A stretch of 26,807 nucleotides of DNA from JBAVEL01 sp049587715 (GTDB lineage Bacteria; Bacteroidota; Ignavibacteria; UBA10030; UBA6906): assembly GCA_049587715.1 (NCBI GenBank), contig JBAVEL010000070.1, positions 1-26,807 of the forward strand, in the 5' to 3' direction. The position numbers were made by a program, and so were the translations under genes. Of the stretch, positions 7,733 through 13,884 are shown in pieces (position 1 is the stretch's first letter; each line of letters opens with the position of its first letter). A model generated the notes under the pieces. That model saw only the letters and a program-made list of their open reading frames with translations. It was not told where the DNA came from and did no database searches.

Positions 7733-8643
7733 GACGCGGTCCTCTGTGCGGATGAGCCGAAGCGCCGCCGCCAGGCCTTCCGGACCTCGCTCCGGAGGGC
7801 TCCCCGCTGCCCGCGCGCATAGTCCAGCACGTGGGCCGCGCAGCGGAGGCGGTCGCCGGCGGAAAGGGGAACCCGGCAGAGGACGCGGAAGTACTCCAGA
7901 ATCTGGCGATGGCGGGGGAAGACGGTCCTCCCCGCCAGGCGGGGATCGAACCAGGCCATCCGCTCCTCCCGGGTGGGAAAAACCTTCACGGAGCTCTCCG
8001 GGTGCACCCGGTGAAAGAAGAGCACCTCGGGAACCTCGTGGATCGTCCCGTAGAGCGCAAGCTCCGCCAGCAGCGTTCTGTCGGAATCGGAGTAGTTCAG
8101 AAAGAGCTTCGTCCTTCGGAGAAGATCGGACCGGACGAGTCCGAAGATCTCCTCCACGTCATAGTCGAGCTGCATCAGCCGGTGAAACCGGATGTGCCGC
8201 ACGGGGTGTCCGCCCCTCTCGGAGCGGGGAAGGGCGCTCTTGGGCTTCGAGGCCACCACCTTCCCCTCCTCGTCCACGTCCACCATGCGGGAGAAGGCAA
8301 GGGCCGCATCCGGGTTCCGCTCCAGGACATCGTGGCAGACCCTGATGAAGTCGGGAGCCAGATAGTCGTCGTGCGCGGCCCACTTGAAGTAGGTCCCCGC
8401 CGCGTGCTCGAAGGTGAGGTTGTAGTTCCGTCCCGCGCCCAGGTTGGCGGCATTCCGGTAATAGCGCACCCGCGCATCCCGCGCCGCGTATTCCCGGCAG
8501 ATGGACTCGGTTCCGTCGGCGGAGGCGTTGTCGAAGATGACCAGCTCCAGATCCGTGAAGGTCTGTCCCAGGATGGAATTCACCGCCTGGCGCAGGAACT
8601 GCTCCCCGTTGTAAACGGGCAGGCCCACCGTGACCTTCGGCAT
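7729..8643 (-). CDS. Family 2 glycosyltransferase
   Basis: A 304-residue GT-A glycosyltransferase. TVGLPVYNG (5-13) opens the nucleotide-binding fold, FDNASADGTE follows, NLGAGRNYN lies at 67-75, and AAHDDYLAP (89-97) takes the place of the DXD motif. The C-terminal part is basic (GQRGALRSEVRKAWRRRFG), suggesting membrane association. GGAAG/GAGAG stretches lie about 7 nt before the ATG. It is the first gene of a two-gene unit; its upstream region holds a sigma-54 promoter and a G10 tract in the predicted leader. Substrate unknown. Confidence 0.93.
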   Translation of the reverse strand: MPKVTVGLPVYNGEQFLRQAVNSILGQTFTDLELVIFDNASADGTESICREYAARDARVRYYRNAANLGAGRNYNLTFEHAAGTYFKWAAHDDYLAPDFIRVCHDVLERNPDAALAFSRMVDVDEEGKVVASKPKSALPRSERGGHPVRHIRFHRLMQLDYDVEEIFGLVRSDLLRRTKLFLNYSDSDRTLLAELALYGTIHEVPEVLFFHRVHPESSVKVFPTREERMAWFDPRLAGRTVFPRHRQILEYFRVLCRVPLSAGDRLRCAAHVLDYARGQRGALRSEVRKAWRRRFGSSAQRTAS

Positions 8644-8690
8644 GATCTCTCTCTTCCTTCTTCAGACGACCGCTTCGCCCGGATATCCCG

Positions 8691-8700
8691 CCCCCCCCCC
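8691..8700 (-). repeat. G10 homopolymer tract in the leader of the glycosyltransferase operon
   Basis: Ten consecutive C's on the plus strand, G10 in the transcript, lie about 48 nt upstream of the ATG at 8643 and about 43 nt after the predicted sigma-54 start. It is the longest homopolymer I saw, though runs of 7-8 G/C are common in this DNA. Confidence 0.7.
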
Positions 8701-8753
8701 GGCGGCGGAGCGGCTTCCCAGCGAGTCGGAAGATGGCCATTCCGTGGGAATTT

Positions 8754-8769
8754 TGCAACTTCCGTGCCA
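8754..8769 (-). promoter_or_regulatory. Sigma-54 (-24/-12) promoter of the glycosyltransferase operon
   Basis: On the minus strand the 16-mer TGGCACGGAAGTTGCA matches the sigma-54 consensus TGGCACG-N4-TTGCW at every fixed position, with the invariant GG and GC correctly spaced. The start would be near 8743, giving a leader of about 100 nt. A gene for a GAFTGA-containing sigma-54 activator lies about 5 kb upstream. Confidence 0.85.
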
Positions 8770-8866
8770 CCCTTCGGATGGAAAACCCCCAAAAGGCGGA
8801 CAGGAAAGGGGGGGCCTGGAGGGGGGATGCCCGGGCAGGGGGTCGGAAAGGAAGATCCTACACCCC

Positions 8867-8879
8867 GGGGTCAGTCCCC
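8867..8879 (-). promoter_or_regulatory. Candidate upstream activator site, copy 1
   Basis: The dyad GGGGACTGACCCC (minus strand) is centred about 130 bp upstream of the predicted sigma-54 start. The same 13-mer, differing at one base, lies upstream of the second sigma-54 promoter. It overlaps the stop codon of the FecR-domain gene. Enhancer sites for sigma-54 activators usually sit 80-150 bp upstream. Confidence 0.5.
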
Positions 8880-9587
8880 CAGGGACTTCTTCAGATACCG
8901 CACCCGGGCGCCCGCCCGGGAGCGCTCCTGGTCGGTGGCAGACTCCAGCCGGGCGGCTTGCAGGTACTCCGCCACCGCCTCCCTCAGGAGGTCCGCCCTC
9001 TCCAGGGCCTCCGCCGCCAGATACCTGGCGCCGAAGTCGGACCCCAGGGAAGGGTAGCGCCGGAGAACCTCCAGAGTCCTGAGGGCGCAGGTGGAGTAGA
9101 AGCCCCCCGCAAAGAGCGCCCGGGCTCCGTTCAGGAGCATCCACCCCACCCGCGCATCCTCCGCCGCCAGGGCCGGCCCCGACAGACGGTCGGGTCCGTG
9201 CACCACCGTGGATCGGGGGACGCGCAGCTCCTCCTGGTTCCATTCGTAGGGGGATGACCGGACGCGTTCCATCGCCAGCTTCAGCATGAGTTCCTCGGGG
9301 GAAAGCCGGCGGAGATCCGACACATCCAGCATTGTCTCGGCGGGAAGAGGGAGGGAGAGAACCGGCCCCGCCCCTTCCCGGCGGGCCGCAATCACCGCGC
9401 CGCTCCCCGTCCCCGTGCGAAGCGTGGCATCCGCCCCCAGGGTGTCGCCCGCACGTACATCGCTCCACTCCTCCGCCACGCCGCGCCGGACCTGCACATC
9501 ACCCGACACGCTCCGCACCCATGCCTCGGTCCCCGGCGCGGCATCCACCGCCCCGAACAGAAGCCCCGCAGCCAGAAGAGCCCTCAT
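8871..9587 (-). CDS. Exported FecR-domain protein
   Basis: A 238-residue protein with a signal peptide (about 1-17, ending AVDAA) and a FecR-type domain: the pattern SGDVQVRRG, VRAGDTLG-ADATLRTG and SGAVI (about 25-65) is characteristic. The second half (about 120-235) is helical and TPR-like, with LNGARALFAGGFY and LAAEALERADLLREAVAEYLQAA. FecR domains often bind peptidoglycan or work in periplasmic assembly. Start ATG 9587 has AGGAGG 7 nt upstream; upstream in-frame codons would overlap the preceding gene. It is the last gene of the lipoprotein/barrel operon, 17 nt after the fusion protein, which suggests work in the same envelope process. Confidence 0.85.
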   Translation of the reverse strand: MRALLAAGLLFGAVDAAPGTEAWVRSVSGDVQVRRGVAEEWSDVRAGDTLGADATLRTGTGSGAVIAARREGAGPVLSLPLPAETMLDVSDLRRLSPEELMLKLAMERVRSSPYEWNQEELRVPRSTVVHGPDRLSGPALAAEDARVGWMLLNGARALFAGGFYSTCALRTLEVLRRYPSLGSDFGARYLAAEALERADLLREAVAEYLQAARLESATDQERSRAGARVRYLKKSLGD

Positions 9588-9604
9588 GGCAACGCCTCCT
9601 TCTG

Positions 9605-11614
9605 TCAGTTCACATCCAGAATCCGGACCCACCCGCGCACAAGGCCCAGGCCCAGCTCCACCGCGTCGAAGTACTCCTGCGCCCCCGCCGACCAGGCCTC
9701 CTGGAATCCCATCCCGAGCACGGTGGTCTCCACGGGCACCCAGACGGTCTCCTCCCCCCGGGGATTCGGCCGGACGACATATCGCTTCGGATTGGCCGCC
9801 ACCGATGGGCCTGCCGGGGCGGGAACGCCCGTGTCGAAAAGCAGGAAGAGGTGGGCCTCCTGGGGGCGGTCCGGAGGCACCACATCCACAAATGCGGTGG
9901 AGATGCCCACGCTGGCCAGGAGGGAGGAAAAGCAGACGGTCAGATCGTCGCAGTCCCCACCCCCCAGCTCCAGGGTTTCCGAAGGATATTGCACGTAGTC
10001 GGCTCTCCGCGCCGGATCCGCCACATAGAGCAGCCGGCCGGCAAACGCGTCCAACAGAAGCTCCGCCGTGCGGAATGCCCGCAGGAGGGAGGGAACCCCC
10101 TCCAGGGAGTCCCTCCGCTCCCCCAGGACGCCACGGGAGGTGCGGAGGACGGCCGGATCATCAGTCGTCACGAAATGGCGGAGGGAAGCGGCATCTCCGT
10201 CCCAGTCATTCCGGCCGTACAGAAGGAGGGCGACCGTCGCCCGGTCGTCCTCGGTTCCGGCGGGCCCCGAGCTCACCGCCACCGTTCCCTCCCCCACCGT
10301 GCGGCGGGGAAGCTCCCGGAGCCGCTCGTTGAACACCGCCGTAAAGGCGACCTCGCGAGACTCACCCGGCTGAAGGGAGACCGCCTCGGTCTCCGTGGGC
10401 CCGTCCATGAACGGGTCCGCCATGAAGCGCACCCTGGCCAGGACCGGCCGGGCGGCGACGTTCCGGATGGCCACGTTCCCCAGGGGACTCCAGGCAAGGA
10501 TCCGGGAGGAGGAGGGATACACTTCCCTCAGAATCCTGACGCCTTCGATGCGCACACTCCCCTCCCTGCCGGGACTGATGCGGGCGCGGAGGGCAAGGGA
10601 CAGACGGTCGCGTGTGAATCCGTTCAGGTCCACGGCGGCGATCCTCGCCGGATCGAATGCACCGGGTTCGGCCTTCCCCGTCCGGTTCCTCCGGTCCAGG
10701 AAGTAGAGGTAGGAGATATCCGCATCCAGGAACTCCAGGGACACCCCCGCCCCGACGGCCAGAGCATGGAGGAAGGGGGAGGATGCCCCATCCAGGTAGG
10801 CGCCCCCGCGCACGCGCAGCACGGAGCCGGGAGAAACCTCCGCCCCGAAGGCGGCGGTCCCTCCCGTGCTCACTTCCCAGGCGGCCGTCACCGAACTCCC
10901 CCAGGTGAACGCCGCCCCCGCTTCCAGATGCCGCTCTTCGGGAAGGATGAATGCTTCCTGTTCCCCTTCCGGCCCACGGGGGCCCGCACCCGCCAGGTTT
11001 CTCCCCACGAGGGAAAAGACCCAGGACTTTGTGGGCTTCCACTGGAGGCCCACATCCAGAAGCCAGCGATCGAAGCGCTCCTCCACCATGGAGGCGGTGA
11101 TGGTGCGGGTGCTCTCCCCTTCCACCAGACTGTAGCGGGTGTCGGCGGTCCGGACCGACCGCAGGCGGACCCCCACGCCTGCCGCAAAATCCTCCGCAGG
11201 CCGGAGGGCATAGCCGGCTGCGAAGGGCTCTTCATAGGAGACCCGCCAGTCGGCGGCCACGGGAGAGGAATCCGGCAGGGTGATCGAAGCGGGCAGCACA
11301 AAGCCGATGGCCGAGCCGGGAGTATACTGGATACCCGCCCCGTGTCCGCCGGGGATGGGGCAACCCAGGGAAACACCCCCGAACACGAATCCCCCCTCTC
11401 CCCCCCGGGGGGAGAGCCAGGTGGAGCTGCACACGTCCCACTGGGCGGTCCACGCCAGAGCCGCCGGGTTGGTGTCAAAACCCCGCACGTCGCGCACCAG
11501 CGGGCCTGCGGCCGCCACCGCAGCCACACGGGGGCTGAAGAGGGTCTGGCAGGGAGAAGGATGCCCGACCATCAGGGGGACACCTCCGGCGGCACACAGG
11601 ATCAGCCGCCACAC
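9605..11614 (-). CDS. Outer-membrane beta-barrel (PorV/PorQ-like) fused to a transglutaminase-like domain
   Basis: A 669-residue exported protein with two unlike halves. Residues about 25-350 look like an outer-membrane beta-barrel: alternating amphipathic strands, an FDTNPAALAW motif (46-55) typical of PorV/PorQ/UPF0164-type proteins, and repeated G-x-G-V strands. Residues about 355-465 resemble an Ig-like or CARDB-type domain. Residues about 500-640 form a transglutaminase-like cysteine peptidase fold with C555 in GGGDCDDL, H588 in EAHLFLLFD, and E629 in VWVPVETT where an Asp is usual. Start is GTG 11614, with a weak ribosome site, 23 nt after the previous gene. It may anchor a cross-linking or proteolytic activity at the outer membrane; that is inference. 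Confidence 0.8.
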   Translation of the reverse strand: MWRLILCAAGGVPLMVGHPSPCQTLFSPRVAAVAAAGPLVRDVRGFDTNPAALAWTAQWDVCSSTWLSPRGGEGGFVFGGVSLGCPIPGGHGAGIQYTPGSAIGFVLPASITLPDSSPVAADWRVSYEEPFAAGYALRPAEDFAAGVGVRLRSVRTADTRYSLVEGESTRTITASMVEERFDRWLLDVGLQWKPTKSWVFSLVGRNLAGAGPRGPEGEQEAFILPEERHLEAGAAFTWGSSVTAAWEVSTGGTAAFGAEVSPGSVLRVRGGAYLDGASSPFLHALAVGAGVSLEFLDADISYLYFLDRRNRTGKAEPGAFDPARIAAVDLNGFTRDRLSLALRARISPGREGSVRIEGVRILREVYPSSSRILAWSPLGNVAIRNVAARPVLARVRFMADPFMDGPTETEAVSLQPGESREVAFTAVFNERLRELPRRTVGEGTVAVSSGPAGTEDDRATVALLLYGRNDWDGDAASLRHFVTTDDPAVLRTSRGVLGERRDSLEGVPSLLRAFRTAELLLDAFAGRLLYVADPARRADYVQYPSETLELGGGDCDDLTVCFSSLLASVGISTAFVDVVPPDRPQEAHLFLLFDTGVPAPAGPSVAANPKRYVVRPNPRGEETVWVPVETTVLGMGFQEAWSAGAQEYFDAVELGLGLVRGWVRILDVN

Positions 11615-11637
11615 CCGGCGCGGTTGCAGAGGGGCAC

Positions 11638-12519
11638 CTATCGCAATTCGACGTAGCTGTTGTACACCGAAGCCGCCTGCACCAGGATTCTCCCTTCGAA
11701 TCCCCCCACCGAGAAGGACTCGTCCCGGTTCAGCAGAAGGAAGGTGAAGACGTAGTACCGGAACCGCTCCAGGGGAAGGAGCCGGAGGAACCGGGAAGCC
11801 AGAAGGGCGCTCCCTCCCCCCTGGGCCGAGAAGGCCCGGAACAGGGGCCGCACCTCGCGTGTGGCGGGGTCGAACCCGCTTACCACCAGGAGCATCGGCC
11901 CCGACCCCGTCCAGCGGAGCGGGAGGGGACGGTTCCGCTCCACAATGCTCCCCCCCGCCGGGGAAAGCACCGCCAGCTCATCGGGAGACCCGATGGAGAC
12001 CTCAAACGGAGACAGGGAATCGGGAGAGTCCGCAGCCCATGTGTAGAGGGCGCGGGGACGGTACACGTTCCTGAGGTCGGCCAGGTACTCCACTCCTCCC
12101 ACGAGGAGGCTGTCGGGGGCAGGACTCCGCCGGATCCGGATGCGGTGGGGAAGCCGGGCCATGGGGGTGCCGTTCAGGCGCAGCTCCCCCAGATCGATGC
12201 CGTGAAATCCGTACCGCTTTCCAAGGTAGCGGATCTCCCGGCTCCGGTTCTCGAAGAGCACGCGGGAGAAGGCCCCCATGCGGACCGTCTGCCCGTCGTC
12301 GTGCGTGACACGGACAATCGTGAGGCTCCCCGGAAACCGGAACTGGTCGCCCGGGAGCACCCCCGCAGAGTCAAGCGAAACGGCCGCATAGTCCGCATCC
12401 GGCATCGCCAGGGCTTCCAGGGCCAGATCCGCATCGCCCTTCGGAAGCACCACATCCGCCGGCTCCCGGCACCCGGCCCAGGCCAGCAGGAAGGGAAGAA
12501 GAAGAGAGAGCTTTCGCAT
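11638..12519 (-). CDS. Lipoprotein of unknown function
   Basis: A 293-residue predicted lipoprotein: MRKLSLLLPFLLAWAGC gives a signal peptide with lipid-bearing Cys at 17. The rest is beta-rich without a family I recognise; it includes GGSIVERNRPLPLRWTGSG (about 190-210), a pattern typical of bacterial Ig-like or fibronectin-like domains. Start ATG 12519 has GTGAGG about 10 nt upstream. It precedes the barrel/transglutaminase fusion by 23 nt and probably works with it at the outer membrane. Confidence 0.8.
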   Translation of the reverse strand: MRKLSLLLPFLLAWAGCREPADVVLPKGDADLALEALAMPDADYAAVSLDSAGVLPGDQFRFPGSLTIVRVTHDDGQTVRMGAFSRVLFENRSREIRYLGKRYGFHGIDLGELRLNGTPMARLPHRIRIRRSPAPDSLLVGGVEYLADLRNVYRPRALYTWAADSPDSLSPFEVSIGSPDELAVLSPAGGSIVERNRPLPLRWTGSGPMLLVVSGFDPATREVRPLFRAFSAQGGGSALLASRFLRLLPLERFRYYVFTFLLLNRDESFSVGGFEGRILVQAASVYNSYVELR

Positions 12520-12577
12520 CGCCGCACGCCTCACGATCGGAGTCCGCACCTGATGCCGCATAAGAGAGCCGCCCCCC

Positions 12578-12599
12578 GGGGGCCGGCACCCGGGCCCCC
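12578..12599 (-). terminator. GC-only hairpin between the two lipoprotein genes
   Basis: GGGGGCC (12578-12584) and GGCCCCC (12593-12599) form a 7-bp all-GC stem with an 8-nt loop, flanked by C6 and G6 runs that can extend it. It lies 32 nt past the 333-residue lipoprotein gene. Without a T-tract it may reduce rather than stop read-through to the three genes downstream. Confidence 0.4.
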
Positions 12600-12630
12600 C
12601 GGGGGGAGGGCCCGCGTGCGGCGGAATCCC

Positions 12631-13632
12631 CTACTGGAGCACCCTGTAGGGCATACCCCAGAAGGAGCATGCCACGGCGGCCTGATCATCGAAGAGCGTG
12701 CTGTGCGTGTGCGCGTCCACCGTCGCCGTAAAGACCCCGCGGCGGAAGTGCATCAGGAACGCACGTTCGTAGACGCGCGTCCACGTGCTGCCGTTCAATG
12801 TCTGCTCCCGCAGGAACATCCGGACCCGGTGGCGGTGCAGGCGGTCCGGCGTGTAGCCGTAGCGGAGCAGCACGATGTCGGTGTCGGGATCGGCGCTGGT
12901 GAGCGTCACGCGCACTGTCACCTCCCGCCCCCCGTCAATCTCAAGCACCGGATTGGGCTGGGGCTGGTTCAGAATCCGGAACCGGCGGAAGGTGGCCAGG
13001 GGATCGGTCACGGTCACGCTGTCCCGGCTGCCGTTCCGGTCCACCACCAATGTGAGGGCGTTCAGAGCAATGTCGGTTCCCCCCGTGGTCCCGCCGGCCA
13101 CCAGGGAGACCGCAATCCTCCTCCAGTTCCGCCAGATGACCGCGCCGGCGCCGATCCGCTTGAAGATGAAGCGCTTCTGAGAGGTGGTGCTGAAGGGCTT
13201 CCGGATCACCGTGTCGGGAGTTGTGGCGGTGTCGCTGTAGGAGGCGGCAATGAAGAGGGTTCCCTCCCAGGTCTTCGTGATTCTCAGATACGCAAGGGAG
13301 TCCACCGTGACGGAGTCCAGGCTCACGTTCCGGCTGAAGGTCCGGATAAACCTTGCCCAGCGGAAGGGATGGATGGGAGTGAGCGCACGGGGCAGGATGT
13401 CGTCCCCCATCGGGAGGGGCTGCTCCCCGTCGTCCATGGTGATGTCATCGGTGGCGAAGAACTCGTCGTTCTGCGCGAAAAGCTGGAAGAACTGCTGGTC
13501 GGTCTGGGCCGATCCGTAGAGCTGATCCTCGGGATCGGTCACGGGGGCCGTTGTCTCATCCTTGCTGCAGCCGGGGAGGATGAGCAGGACGGCCGCCAGG
13601 GCCGCGGCCGCAAAGAGGAAGGGTTGTTTCAT
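12631..13632 (-). CDS. Lipoprotein of unknown function, first gene of the envelope operon
   Basis: A 333-residue predicted lipoprotein with lipobox ILPGC (Cys 22) followed by a flexible SKDETTAPVTDPED linker, as in surface or periplasmic lipoproteins. The mature part is beta-rich (for example DSVTVDSLAYLRITKTWEGTLFIAASYSD and ALTLVVDRNGSRDSVTVTD) and holds a His/Arg-rich TPDRLHRHRVRMFLRE segment. I recognise no family. Start ATG 13632 has AAGGAG 8 nt upstream; the frame extends further up but would cover the sigma-54 promoter. It is the first gene after that promoter, at about 83 nt. Confidence 0.82.
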   Translation of the reverse strand: MKQPFLFAAAALAAVLLILPGCSKDETTAPVTDPEDQLYGSAQTDQQFFQLFAQNDEFFATDDITMDDGEQPLPMGDDILPRALTPIHPFRWARFIRTFSRNVSLDSVTVDSLAYLRITKTWEGTLFIAASYSDTATTPDTVIRKPFSTTSQKRFIFKRIGAGAVIWRNWRRIAVSLVAGGTTGGTDIALNALTLVVDRNGSRDSVTVTDPLATFRRFRILNQPQPNPVLEIDGGREVTVRVTLTSADPDTDIVLLRYGYTPDRLHRHRVRMFLREQTLNGSTWTRVYERAFLMHFRRGVFTATVDAHTHSTLFDDQAAVACSFWGMPYRVLQ

Positions 13633-13725
13633 GGTGCATCTCCTTATGTTGTGAATCGGGATGTCCCGCTCAAGGTCCGCCGCGAACCAGCCCACGGAAG
13701 CCTGCAGCGGATATGTCGGGCGGTG

Positions 13726-13741
13726 TGCAATCTCCATGCCA
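13726..13741 (-). promoter_or_regulatory. Sigma-54 (-24/-12) promoter of the lipoprotein/barrel operon
   Basis: On the minus strand TGGCATGGAGATTGCA matches TGGCACG-N4-TTGCW except for T in place of one C, with invariant GG and GC and exact spacing. Transcription would begin near 13715, about 83 nt before the lipoprotein ATG. Confidence 0.72.
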
Positions 13742-13806
13742 CGGGTTCCCGCAAGCGCGGGGCCCCGATCCGGGCCCCAGGGAGGCAAATACAGGGATGG
13801 GGCACG

Positions 13807-13819
13807 GGGGTCAGGCCCC
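13807..13819 (-). promoter_or_regulatory. Candidate upstream activator site, copy 2
   Basis: The dyad GGGGCCTGACCCC (minus strand) is centred about 98 bp upstream of the predicted sigma-54 start. It matches the 8867-8879 site at 12 of 13 positions and the two lie at comparable distances from their promoters. Confidence 0.5.
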
Positions 13820-13821
13820 GG

Positions 13822-13852
13822 GAAGTGCGGGGGAAACGGGGAGAAGTGCGGG
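13822..13852. repeat. Direct repeat with 21-bp period
   Basis: GAAGTGCGGG occurs at 13822-13831 and 13843-13852, exactly two helical turns apart, between the activator gene and the sigma-54 promoter. It could be a second regulator site. Confidence 0.5.
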
Positions 13853-13869
13853 AAGCGCCCGGCTCCCGC
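13848..13869 (-). terminator. Weak hairpin after the CHASE2 activator gene
   Basis: GCGGGA (13848-13853) and TCCCGC (13864-13869) form a 6-bp stem 16 nt past the activator stop. There is no T-tract; it partly overlaps the direct repeat, so its role is uncertain. Confidence 0.3.
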
Positions 13870-13884
13870 AATCCAAGGACGCAT

